Notes: generated from the letters alone by a model not told the origin. Positions 44,745-56,800 are shown, counted from the first letter of the stretch. The stretch: DNA of 64,000 bases from Oikopleura dioica (GCA_907165135.1 OU015566.1:560501-624500), one strand, 5' to 3'. Numbers and translations: made by a program.

Positions 44745-47700
44745 TAACAAAGTTATCTTTTATCAGCAACTTTGGTATCGGCTTCCTGCTACGATGGTCA
44801 GAACGGTGGATGCTCACATTACTGTACTGGCGATGGATAGGCTACCCGCATCAAAAATTTTTTGCAGGTTCTTTGGATAAGTGCGAGAATTATTTTTTCC
44901 TTTTTTCTTAAGGTTGTGACTAGAGCAGGGTTCGAAATCCGCGGAAAACCCCTGCTCTCTGTTCACTCTAGAGTGTTCACTCGTGTTCAAGATCAAACTC
45001 TGTCCGAAATCGAAAAAAAAATCTTTTTCGCGAATTTTTAAAATCAAACTAAATTTATTTGAAGTTAATGAGCACAATTTATTTTCAAAAGAGACGTTTT
45101 ACGTAGTAAGAGGATAAAAATCGTCTCTTCCGATAAATCATAGATTTAAATGAATTCTCGTCATATTTTTTTGCAAAAATACATTCTAGAACGAAGTTGA
45201 TGCTTTTTCACTACAATTTTCTGCTGAGTTTTAGAGTCGATAATAACAAATTTGGCTCTAAAATTCGAAAAGCTGCGAATGAGCGCGAGCGAGCGATTGA
45301 ACGCTCATGCTCGCTCACAAAAAAAATCAAAAGGGTCTACTCGCGCTCACTCAGTTATGTTAAAAATATGAGGGCCTCTGCCCGCGCTTACTCGCTCACG
45401 AGAGTTTTTACCACTATTGAAACACTGCGTCAACGCCAAGGCAGCTGCACGTGACTGCCAACCCTTTAAAAATGTAGCTGCCACTTCCAAGTGGTGTCGA
45501 ACTCTGGTCCAAAGAACCTGGAAAAAATGATGCGGGAAGCCTTGCGGTTGAGTATGCTCGTGTCCTGATTGTTGGGTTCTTGGTGAGATTCCATTCTTCC
45601 CACTAGCGATTAAACAAGCCCTATAATTAAGATAGTTCCAATAAAACATGCACCATCTCGCCTGGAAAGGCAAACATCACGTGTTCTGCAGAAGGCTTTT
45701 CGATTTCAATGGATGAATGTCTCGTTTCCGGCGTTGATACAGCGGCTATTCATCTCAACGATATGAACTGTTTCGCTGTCCAAAACGAAACGAATTTCAT
45801 AATTGAAAGCTCTTGGGCCAACGGCTGCGGCGCTGTGTCTTCGTTCGAAGACGACGTGTTTGTTTTTTCCAATACTCTTCATTTTGGAAGAGTAATTTCA
45901 AATGGAATCGTTATTGGTCGAAGTGCTGCCATAGCTTTCAGCTGTAAATTTAACAGCATTGCCTCCGTCGTCAGCAGCTACAAATCAAACAACGCTCCAT
46001 CCTCAGTGACATTCAGTGCTGGCGATGATAACTATAATGTGATTGATCTTGCGACAACATTTAATTTCTATAAGACAGCAGCTTATCAAGAAACTGTCGA
46101 TTATAATACCCATCAAACTGCTGTTGGAAACACTCTCTATGCACAGGACTGAGGTGTCTTTTTCAGTGCGAATAGTTTATAGGCGATTTAAAATTTCTGC
46201 TTCCAAAAATTTATACCGATATTAGAGTTGAAGACATCTCAAGTCAGATAAGTTCCTCCGCAATGATTCCTGACACCTCGATCATCGTTAAAAATTGTTC
46301 TGTGTCAGATGATGCCATTGCTAGCTCAAGTGTCTCTTTGGTCGAAAACAGTTGCCCGATCGAGAGCGTTCTAGATGTCACCTTGAAGGAATCGAATGAT
46401 TCCGCTGCTCGAATCGAATACAAAAGTTTTATTTTTCCAGAAAGCGCTGATTCTGCCAGTATGACAATTACTTGCGATGTATGTTCAAAATTATATTATA
46501 TTATATAATATTATTTTTTAAGGTCCAGTTTTGCAATTCAAACGACTTTGATTGCTTGGGTGGATGCAACGGACCGGTAGATTTTTTAATATTTCAGGAT
46601 TATTATTTTTGTTGTAAGCGTGATACGAATATGGTTATTTTGCTACCACAAATGGCTGATTCTTATCGTATATCCGGCGATGGAAAAACAAAAACATCTG
46701 TAACCATTGACGCACCAACTGATAATTATGCGTTTAAACGCATGCACGCTATAATTAAGGGAGATCTTTATATTTTCGGGGGACCTCTTTCTACCGGTAG
46801 TTATCGCAAGGTAAATTTAATTTGTCCTCAAGATATGGCATGGCTTTTTAAGATTGCTAGGATGGACGGATGTTCTATCACAGAGACAATTTTTGAAACG
46901 TTGAATGGTTATACTTACCGATCTGCGAGTTTAGCGATCGATAACGGAGAAAAAGGTAAGGAATACACATACTCTACTACTTATGTTTAGCATTAATATG
47001 TTTCCCGGTCGGGAATGTCAATGGACAAGAATGCGAGATTTTCGATACAACAAGTTCAACAGCTACTCATTCCTCGCAATATGCTCATTGGGACGGTCGT
47101 CTTGCATTTTATAAAGGAAAACCTCTTAGCGTCAGCGGCAGGGAAACATTGAATGGAAAAACCACTTATTTGAAGATCGAGACGTTTTCAGAATTGAGCG
47201 GATGGGAAACTCTTTCAGTGAATTCACCGAGGTAAAATGCAGAGTAACTGAATAGCGCCGCCTTGCGCCGCCCAGTGCCGCTCGATACTGCTGTTATCGA
47301 AGATTTTCGGCGTTTCAATTAATTTTTTTTTGTTTTCTCATCAAAACTCTTGTTCTCATTCAAATAGTCTCACCATCAGAAAATAGAAAACTAATCTCTT
47401 AGACGCGTATTATTTTAGGTTGGGAACAAATAAATTTCGACTGGAAAAAGATCAAGGGGAGGTTAAGGGCGCAAATTGATCCTAAGATAAAATAAAAATT
47501 TCGCACCGCATTAGATTTTCAATTTCGGTACCAAACTTCTGGTATTTAAATATGGTACCAATTTTTGTCGTCGTATCGCTACCAAAAAAGTTGCCAGAAA
47601 ATTTCATGAAGACTAGTACTGTAGTGCTTATTCTATGCAGTATGACTTTTGCACTATTTAACAATAGTAAGCGAGCTTGCCCTTGGCGTGCTAAGTGCGC

Positions 47701-50700
47701 ACGTGACTAAGGAGGAGCAAGCGAGCGCACGTGACGCAGCGCGCAGAAAACCAAAAATTTCGTTTTCAACGAAATCGCTGAATAATAACCGCGCTCGTGG
47801 AAATACGCCGATTCCGTCGTTGCACTCCCAGAGATAAATTTGAGTGTCAATAAACAACGAGATAAAAACTTTTGTTTCCTTTTTCTCTGTCACTTGCAAA
47901 ATAGAAGCAAGCAGTACAAATTGGTGACTGATACAAACGGCGAGAATTTACAGCAAAACTACTGTAAATTACGATTCCCCGAGCACGATCGAAGAGAGCT
48001 GCTAAAAACGATTTTCCTGACTATTCAAAGGACAGCTATAAGGTCCTTTATAAATTATATCCAGGGTAAACCTAAGCAAGCGGAGTTTAACCATAAGTTG
48101 AACCACCGACAGGTGAACCTTTAGGATTGATTTTCGCACATAAAATCGGACCTTCTGAGCGCTTCAACAATGAGTAATACTTATTTCAAACTTGTTGTCG
48201 ATCTGAGCAGAACGGAGCTCATGAAAATTTACGATTCACTGGATGGGCGAATCTTCCCAACCCCTATTCCGATAAGTGATAAAGCTTCCGTCGCTGCGAA
48301 TATCCTTAATTTAACGAGTCTGTCCTTGCTCGCGGAAAGAAATACTTTTCCAAGAAAAACGCCAAAGGTACTGTTCAATATCTACCCACCTTTGCCGCGG
48401 ATCACCCAAATGAAGCAGATTGGGTTGAACAAAAATATGCGAAACGCCACCACCGACTGGACCTCGAGCGAATTAAGACATCGAAAGCAGCAAAAGATAT
48501 TGATTCACTGATGGGAAACCTACCCGCCATGGATAGCGAGATCGAAGACGAGCTAGATCTGTCCGATGAGGAATCTGAGAACGAGGCTGATGTGACTGTT
48601 ATTCCAGAAACACAGAACTCGGAGAATGGCCTGAATATCAAGAAGGAAAAAACAGAGTCTAAGCCACGTGTTAAAAAACCGAAGCCAACAGCGAAGTCAG
48701 CTCCTACAATGTTGAAGAAAGTGTCAACTCCATCAACGTTGAAAGTAAAGCCGCCGAAATTTGATGAAACCATACCAATCTCTTCCTGGCTTAAAAATCT
48801 CGATATTTACGCCCGCTGCTCCAGATTGAAAGACAACGAGGTAATAACAGTGGCACTTACGACACTTCTGAACGAGTCAGAAGGCAGTCATATCATCGAG
48901 AGCCTGGAAGAAGAGGACCTTAACGATTGGAGAGAATTCAAACTGCGACTAACAGCGATGCTTGGTAAAACCGCCGACTATTACAAAAATGAGTTCAAAA
49001 CCTACAACCGCGGATCCGACAGCTTCGGAATGTGTCTTAGCAAATTGATCAGTCTTTACAAACAGGGATACGGTCTGAAAAATCTTGGAGAAAACGACGA
49101 CTTTTGATCATAGAGCGATTTGCTGAAGCTCAGGATCAGAAAATCCGCGAACTGCTTATGCGAGAGAAATCAGCGTTAACGATTGAGAATATTGCAACAA
49201 GAGCCAATGAGATCGAAAATGCTATCCCAAAACGCGATATCAACTTCAGTATCAAAACTGAAGAAAGAAACGAGATGTTCCGAGAGTTTGTGAACCAAAT
49301 TAAAGAAATGATTCGTGCAAATCGAAGTGATGAGAGAAGAATCACTGAAAAAATCAACCCGTAAAAACTGGAAGGATACTGCATCAACTTCATCAACAAT
49401 CGCAATTGCAGATTTAAAGATGACTGCAAATATCTTCACTCCGAAAATGCGCCTAGAAGAGTTATTGACTACGTTTCTCAACTGAAGAAGACGCAGTTGT
49501 AAAAATGTACTCAAACTCTTCTGTGATCGTATAAATCGATCACAGACAGAAAATGAGTTTATCAAATAAAACGAGAAAAACAAATTCAAAAAAAAAGGAG
49601 AAGAGAAGAGATAAATAAATCGTCGAGTTACCCTATGAGAGGGACAACCAATTTTTTCGAATCGTCATTCTGCAGCCATCTCAAAAGCTGTAAGAAAACC
49701 ATTTCGAAACAATTACGAGCATCCAAAAAGAGCAATCAAAACGATAACTAAGAGGGAGAAGTTATTCCACCGAGAAATTTATACGAAAACTAAAAGAATG
49801 TAAAACGAGACCTTCTCGAGTCCTTACAGCTTAAAAATAGCTGACTGTATGCTGGAAGACCATCACCACCCGAGAGAGAATGAGATCGAGCGAGAACCGT
49901 GCCATGGACCTCGTATAATCCATGTTATCAAATGGCGTGTTAGTTTCAACGCAGAGGGAACCTGCTTATCAAACCCAGCCTTGGCCCGCACAGCTACCCT
50001 GATGGCTACTGGACTTCTGGACCTCTATTTATATGTGACATTTGTGCCCACCGCGCGCACCTGGGCTCGAATCTCTCCATATGATATGTTTAATGACGAA
50101 AGTAGAAGCAAAAATCGCCTGCTTCGCGTACAGCTTAGTTTATCAAAAACAAAATAATCAAATTCAAATATCAAGAGCCAACACAATTTAACGCGGTCTG
50201 TGGAGAACTGATGACAAAAACGATCCGTTGAAAAATGTGTGCAAAAGTCATAAATTTAGAAGGGAAGGATTTGTAGTGCATATTCTATGCAGTATGACTT
50301 TTGCACTATTTAAGAATAGTAAGCGAGCTTGCCCTTGGCGTGCTAAGTGCGCACGTGACTGAGGAGGAGCAAGCGAGCGCAAGTGACGCAGCGCGCAGAA
50401 ACCAAAAATTTCGTTTTCAACGAAATTGCTGAAAAATAACTGCGCTCGTGGAAATCCGCCAATTCCGTCGTTTGCAACGGAATTCTTGGAAAATAACGAA
50501 AATCACGGAAATCAACCAAATTGACGGGATAAGAATATAAACTGTTCACTGTTCACACTTTTTCACTCACTACTCACTACACAACTTCACTAACACTCCC
50601 AGAGATAAATTTGAGTGTCAATAAACAACGAGATAAAAACTTTTGTTTCCTTTTTCTCTGTCACTTGCAAAATAGAAGCAAGCAGTACAGTACCAAAAAC

Positions 50701-51929
50701 AAACTAGAGAAAGTTCTTATTTTCATTTGACAGCGCTCTGAAATCACGGCTTATGGTCGATTTTGAGCAATTTTGAGGAAAATCAACGTCCGGTTATTCG
50801 GGTCGGTAGTAACGAAGTACTGATATTTTGGTACTAGTTTTCATGAAATTTTCTGGCGATCTATTTGGTACTAGTTTGGTACCAATACGACGACAAAAAT
50901 TGGTACCGAATTTTAATACCGGAAGATTGGTACCGATATTCAAAAATGCGGTGGGAAATTTTAATTTTTTCTGAGGATCAATTTGCGTCCTTAACCTCCC
51001 CTTGATTTTGTTCCGGTCGAAAGTTATAAGTTCCCAACCTAAAAAAACGCGTCTTAGATAGTCAGTAGCGGGAGATCAAATTATCTTCAGATTTAGGAAT
51101 TAAATCAACAATCTATTAAGCACGCGACGGGCCAGAGTCCCTTACGCGCGCATCTTCTGGTCCAGAACTCATTAGATTTCCGGTACCGAATTCTTGTTCT
51201 TGTTCCGAACACTTTGTTTGGTCATGATTTGTCAGAAGAGACCCGGTTTGTACCAGACCGGGCGGCGCTATTCAGTACCCCCCAAAAATGGGTTTCTCTC
51301 TTAGATCAAAATTCTCTGTATAAATTTTATTTTTTTGAAGACAAGATTTTCGGATATGTTTCGAAATTGAACTCTCGATAACAACTAAACAGACTTCACA
51401 GACAAGTCGAAATGGTATTTTTCGAGTTTATATTCATTATTTTAAAAGAGACCTTTCGAATACTTTTTTAGGGATTTGATAGCTCCAAGTTTGATTGGAC
51501 TGGAAAATGGGGCCTTGTTTATGGCTGGTGGATACGATCTGACTTTAATCGCAATCTCTAATGATATATGGATACTAAAAGATGAAGTTTGGACTCTCTC
51601 TTCATCTGCCTTGAAAAATGTAAAAATATTCTCCATCTATTCTTCATTATTTATATTTGTCTATTCTACATTTTTATATTTGTATTAAGCGAATGCGTTT
51701 CGGCTCAGCACTGAAAATTGGCAATTTCATATATCTCGCATATGGAGATGACGAAACAAATCTAATTTCAGTCGAAAGACTCGTGGTTATAAACGATGAA
51801 GTATTTTTGGATAGAATCATCGGAAGTCAAGCAACAAGCACAACTGATTTTCCATTCTACCCAATTATGTTTGAAGTTACTACTGACAATTATTTTTGCG
51901 ATCAGCAAAATTTACCTCCAATATCCTGA
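44745..51929 (+). CDS. ZP domain fused to Kelch-like propeller, interrupted by large transposon-filled intron
   Basis: A modular secreted protein with no named family that I recognise. An exon near 44765-44840 gives a signal-like SATLVSA then SCYDGQNGGCSHYC. The ZP domain starts near 45630 (NKTCTISPGKANITCSAEG; HLNDMNCFAV; NTLYAQ) and resumes near 46240 (MIPDTSIIVKNCSVSDDAI; SADSASMTITCD; then QFCNSNDFDCLGGCNG). The propeller follows: GDLYIFGG, WDGRLAFYKGKPLSVSG, ALFMAGGYD, IGNFIYLAYGDD, ending QNLPPIS at TGA 51927-51929. Exon 47231 joins 51472 in phase across a 4240-nt intron that holds a foldback element with a nested LTR retrotransposon. Near 46149 the frame needs a +1 shift to continue as TEVSFSVRIVY; this may be an error, a break or an unrecognised splice. 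It is paralogous to the ZP gene at 53.8-55.2 kb and the propeller gene at 4.2-7.1 kb. Confidence 0.6.
47620..47918 (+). repeat. 5' LTR (299 bp, internally deleted)
   Basis: Begins TGTAGTGCTTATTCTATGCAG-like sequence (47620) and ends GAAGCAAGCAGTACA. Nearly identical to 50272-50689, but lacks a 119-bp block present there after ATTCCGTCGTT. Confidence 0.88.
47922..47939 (+). promoter_or_regulatory. Putative primer binding site
   Basis: TGGTGACTGATACAAACG lies 3 nt after the 5' LTR, where LTR elements carry a site complementary to a tRNA 3' end (starting TGG). The tRNA was not identified. Confidence 0.5.
48170..49501 (+). pseudogene. Decayed gag gene with CCCH zinc finger
   Basis: Gag-like structural protein of the LTR element. 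The frame begins ATG 48170 and shifts near 48330-48370 into the frame that holds the acidic DEESENEADVTVIPE and basic KPRVKKPKPTAKS linkers. It continues through a helical capsid-like region (ISSWLKNLDIYARCSRL), shifts again near 49103, meets TAA at 49362-49364, and beyond this stop, in frame, carries YCINFINNRNCRFKDDCKYLH. That is a C-x7-C-x5-C-x3-H zinc finger; retroelement Gags more often use CCHC knuckles. Two frameshifts and one stop show it is inactive. No pol follows. Confidence 0.7.
50272..50689 (+). repeat. 3' LTR (418 bp)
   Basis: TGTAGTGCATATTCTATGCA at the start, GCAAGCAGTACA at the end. It has the extra block (about 50471-50590) missing from the 5' LTR. Preceded by a purine-rich tract at 50258-50270. 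Confidence 0.88.
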
Positions 51930-53814
51930 GCACAACTTCCCATATTTTCTTTTATAGTCCAAAATAAACAAATACTTCGCCTTATTTATCTTCATTTATA
52001 CCTATATGGTATCTTATCGTTTTCAAGCCGATGTTCGGATTTATCTTGATAATTGCAGACCTCTTTTTGTTATGAGGCATGCACTATTTGGCATGGTTCC
52101 TTTATATACAGTTAACAATGGAATTTTTGGACATTTTTTGTCCCAAGATTTTCGCAAAAATGTCCAAAAATTTGATGCATGCTGTCAAAAAAATGACCCA
52201 TCCAAATCGCTTAAAAAATTTTTTTTGAGGAAAATCTCCATCATCCTCTGTTTCATGCTTCTTCTAAAGACAAAAAATTTTCGAGGGGTATGAGATCAAC
52301 CTTAAATCTCATCATTATCAAAGAAAAAGTAAGATTTTCGATATGAAAAAACGCCATATCTGACAAAAACGGAAAATTAAAAATTTTGGCGCAGAAAATG
52401 TCCAAAAATTTGATTCAGGCACTTTTGAAAAGTGTCCCAGAAAAACCCTTAAAATTGCAAAAATGTCCAAAAATTTGATGTCCAAAAATTCCATAAAAAA
52501 CTGTAATAACTCTCTCTTTCTCGCAAGAACATTTTTTTGGAAAGTTTCAAACAGCCCTATTTTGGCTACTTAGTGTGCCTCAAATTTCAATTCATCATTT
52601 TATTTTGTTTGGAGCACTTTTATTCAGTGTGAATATATTAAATTTATTGCAGAGTTTTTTACGACATGAGCCATCTAAAATAACGATCTAAAATATTTCG
52701 GCGATATATTTCAAAATTGAATTTTGCGTAAGATTGAAAAGGAAAACATGATACAGAAGCATGAAAAAGCAAAAAAAATATGATAATTGAATTTTGATCA
52801 TTTTACGTTTAGAACCTTTTAAACATTTTTGTTTTATAATGGTTTTGCAACCTATGCAAATAAGTGAACACAAGGGAAATATACGGACAACTGAGCGAAG
52901 TTGGCTGTGTATAAAAAATATTAAAGTTTTTGAGCTTTTATTTATCTTATCTCAATAGGCGTAAAAAAAAGAATGGTTGGTAGGGTTAACAGTGACTCTT
53001 TATATAGATTTTAGGTTCCATGTAATCTTCTAGTTGACAGGTAGAGAAGAGTATTATGCCGGTGGCGGAACGTAGTTGGTTGGTGACGGAGCGTGTCATA
53101 AAACCTGAGTTAGGGCATTTTTATTAAATAATCTTAAATAATCTAAAAATATTCTTTCAAATTTTATGACAAATTAAAGTTTTAAACGTTTTTCTCAAGC
53201 AAAATTGACAAAAACGAATAAATTAAAAAATGGGTTAAAATGTTGAGGGTGTTCTTGGGTTAAGCGAGGGCCGCTTTGATAAACATGATCAGTACCCCCC
53301 AGGCTATCACCCAAAAAATTTGAGCGTGTGCGGCAGTCGTCACGTGACAGCGCCTGACCCTAATGTATACCATTACTAGGGATTCTCACGGGAAAACTGC
53401 GCGCCGATTTACGGAGAAAATAAAAGTTGAAATGGATAAGTCACTAACCGGGCATACACTCGAGGCTCGACCCCCGCAGTCTGTATCGTTAACGTCACAG
53501 AATCGCACCTTGAAAATAATATTTTTAATATTTGAATTTCTAATGTGCTCTAAAAAATTCATGCTTATTTGCATTATTAATTTTAGTGTTGAAAATGATT
53601 GAAGCAATTTTAAAGCAAAAAGATTTCTTGAATTAATTGACTGACATTTTCTGATTTTTTAATCAACACAGCTCGTACCGCTTTTTCAAAAATCTGAAGT
53701 TCTTATACTCATTCAGAACTTTATTTATAAATTTCGTGTAATTATATTTGCACTGTTTTCAAGTGAGCAAGAAAGAACAGAAAAACTTTGAGTTTTTAGA
53801 AAAAAAAAATTTGG
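51930..53814. other. Intergenic between convergent ZP genes
   Basis: Holds a TA-flanked MITE (52109-52503), an adjacent fragment resembling the TTAA MITE interior (about 52530-52600), and otherwise AT-rich sequence. AATAAA near 51963 may serve the ZP-propeller gene. No gene is seen. Confidence 0.4.
52109..52503. mobile_element. TA-flanked MITE (Tc1/mariner-like)
   Basis: A 395-bp element. Left end CAGTTAACAATGGAATTTTT, right end the inverse (AAAAATTCCATAAAAAACTG), flanked by TA at 52107-52108 and 52504-52505. The word TGTCCAAAAATTTGATG recurs several times inside. CAGT termini and TA duplication are typical of Tc1/mariner derivatives. Non-coding. Confidence 0.65.
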
Positions 53815-56800
53815 TTACAAAATATTAGAAGAAAAAGGGGAAGAATTCAACGACAAAAGGGGAGATTTGAAAGAGCGGCAAAAGTTCGGTTGGCATGGTC
53901 CCAATAAAATACTTACATCACAAGAAATTGTCATACTGGCGGAATCAGAGCTTTCTGGGAAGAGGAAACTTTTGTAATTGAAGAACACAGACGTCTCATT
54001 TGAATCTCCCCACTTAAAGTTCAGGATGCTACCAACGGGGCAATGGTTTTCAAGCAAGGCAACACTGGAATTTGCAATGGCATCATCGGAAATAGAGCAA
54101 TTTTGGACGACAAATTTTGTGTCAGGGATCATATCTGGAGCGCTGATCTGACGAGTGTTTTTTAATTTGTACATGAAAGCTACATTTTACATGTAGAAGT
54201 TATTTCACCAATATAAATTTCGGACTACAGTGGTATGACCGCACCCCTACGATTTTTAAAAATTACACAGTAAATTTCAAAAACTCTATTTATTGTATTT
54301 TTCCCTAATAGAAAATGGCGTGAAAATTTAATTACTGGAAACAGAAATCGAATATCATATCTGAATCAAAAGATATGAATTTTGAAAGGCGAAAAATAGG
54401 GGTGCGGAAACCGCTCATACCACTGTAGGGAAAAACAAAAAAGCGGTGAAACCTGATTTGATGGAAAAAATCCGAATTTACGGGTGAATAAGAAAGGTTG
54501 AAATAACTCATCAGAAAAAAATATGGTCAGGAAAAATTTGCGAAAAATGGTTATTTTTAAGAATTTAAAAGAATCTCGGGTCGAAGATGAACAAGTGGAT
54601 CCTTTTTCTTATACAACAATCATTTTATAAATAAGATTTCATCTGAAAGAATTTGACCAAGAAAATTTGAGATATGAATTTAAATTAAACAACACTGGTC
54701 TGAGCATACAAAGTATTTCCAACAGCAGTTTGATGATTTGAGTAATTAACAGGCTTCGAATATTCCCCTGACTCATAAAAGTTCAAATACACATCAAAGT
54801 CGAGAACATCGTTATTGTCAATTCCTGCATTAAAAGAAACTGACGAAACTTCATTGTTTGAATTATAGTTGCCTATTGAAGAGGCGTGACTGTTGAATTT
54901 ACAACTGAAATCGACGGCAGCGCCTCGGCCAACAACAACGCTATTTATAATACTTCTTCCAATGTTAAGAGTATTTGAAAACGTGAAAATTTCGTTTTCA
55001 AGGGACTGGGTTGCGCCACATCCGCCAACAGATGAGCTCACAATTTTCCAACTCGTTTCGTTTCCGTCAAAAGCAGTGCAATGAGGGTCATTGAGATGGA
55101 TGTCCATAGCATTTACGCCGGGTGTAACACACTTGTCGATTAAAATAGAAGTGCCTGTCGGTGTACACGTGATTTCCGCTTTTCCACCCTCGATGATACA
55201 TGTTCTATTTGAGGAATCTTCAAACATTATAATTTGAGGCGAAAAAGAATAATATTACCAAGAGTCCAACAGGCTGGACATGAACAAACGCCGTCGCCAC
55301 TGCAATAATGAGAGCATCCTCCATTTAAACCATTATAACAGCTTCCTAAAATCTCTGATATAAATACAAGGAGTCTTTAGAAATTGATTTTTTTAAATTA
55401 TTCACGGGAAGTCATAATCAGACGAGTCTGACTGCATTTTTAATTTTAAAACTCTACTTAGCTTATTTAAAAAATAATTAATATCCGTTAAATTAATTTT
55501 GATAAAGAGGTAATAAAAATAAATAAATAGCTGATAACCATCGCAGGTGAACGATCCCAGAGAATTCTTGCACGTCTCGGTTTGATCATCGCAAGTGTGT
55601 AAGCCATCGACACACTCGTTTACGTCCACACAAACGTTATTTTCATCATGAGCGTAACCAACGGAGCAATCGCAGTTGAAGGATCCAGGAATATTTACGC
55701 AAGTTTCGCTTGATTCGTCACAATTATGCGTGTCATTAGAGCACTCATCGATATCCGTACAAACGTCGCTTTCGTTCCGGAAATAGCCAGAAGAACATTC
55801 GCATGTATAAAGTCCAATCTCGTTCAGGCAATTTTCTGTTGTTTCACTACAATTATGAGTCCCGATCGCGCATTCATTAATGTCCACACATAAGTCATTT
55901 TCATTTTTTTCGTAACGGACAGAGCAATCACAAGTAAATGAGCCTTGAGTATTTGAGCAAGTTTCGCTCGGAACAGCACAGTCGTGGGTTTCATTAATGC
56001 ATTCATTCATATCCTTGCAAGTTCCGTCATTGTCAAAATCGAAGCCTTTAGAGCATTCACAAACGAAGGAACCATCAATATTTACGCATGTTTCTGATAT
56101 TTGTTCGCAATTGTGTGCCTCAGTAGAGCATTCATCAATATCCTCACAAATTTTTTGATTATTAAAAGCATAACCAACACTGCAGTGACAACTAAACGAG
56201 CCTTCATGGTTTTCGCAATCTTCATTGACATCACATGGGGACGAGGCGCATTCGTCTATGTCTTGACAATTGCCGGCTGTACCAGAAAAGCCTTCTTGAC
56301 AACTGCAACTAAATGATCCAAAACTGTTTGTACAATTTTCCTTTGTTGAATCACATAGATGCGTTCCAAGCGCGCATTCATTTTCGTCTAAACATGTGAT
56401 CCCATATTTGTAGAATCCTTCCTTGCAATTGCATTCATAGCTTCCAACAGTATTTGCACATTTTTCTGTTGAAGCGCTACAAGTGTGCGCGCCATTTTCA
56501 CATTCATTTATGTGGGGGATCTTCACCAATTGGCAATTAGTTCCAGCACTTAAAGCAGTCATACAAATCGGATGATATTCTTGCTTTGATTGTTCTGGCG
56601 TTGGGGACCATGTACAGGTTATCCATCGAGTTTTTGTTCCAGTTTTTGAAGTACAACTCATTCCTTTTGGTCCAGATAGATTATATCCATTTGAAGACAG
56701 GATTGGTAGAGTTGGCAGATTGGTTGAAACTATTCTCCATTTTTTTTCGATTTCTAATCCTTCTGTGTATCCAGTTGTTTCGACAACTCCATGCTCAGGA

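Larger units (their letters stand above)
47620..50689 (+). mobile_element. Gag-only LTR retrotransposon with 4-bp target duplication
   Basis: A 3070-bp element with TG...CA LTRs at both ends, flanked by GTAC at 47616-47619 and 50690-50693. The interior has a primer-binding-site-like TGGTGACTGATAC two or three bases after the left LTR, a decayed gag frame, and a purine tract (AGAAGGGAAGGAT) before the right LTR. No reverse transcriptase, protease or integrase is seen in the 2.35-kb interior, so it must have moved with enzymes from elsewhere. It sits in the left arm of the foldback element. Confidence 0.85.
47247..51276. mobile_element. Foldback / long-inverted-repeat DNA element, carrying a nested LTR element
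   Basis: Ends share CTGAATAGCGCCGCC (from 47248) and its inverse (to 51275). Long inverted arms match: 47400-47619 against 50690-51065 in reverse, for example TTAGGTTGGGAAC, CAAGGGGAGGTTAAGG, GCAAATTGATCCT, GGTACCAATTTTTGTCGTCG and AAAATTTCATGAA. Removing the nested LTR element leaves roughly 960 bp without coding capacity. It lies inside an intron of the ZP-propeller gene. Outer target duplication not clear. Confidence 0.7.

Noticed and set aside
49849-50157. 102-codon frame in the LTR element after gag
   Set aside because: No similarity to protease, reverse transcriptase or integrase motifs and no repeat of the gag frame; likely chance.
52006-52293. Plus-strand 95-codon frame after the propeller gene
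   Set aside because: Runs into the TA-flanked MITE; the second half is transposon sequence.
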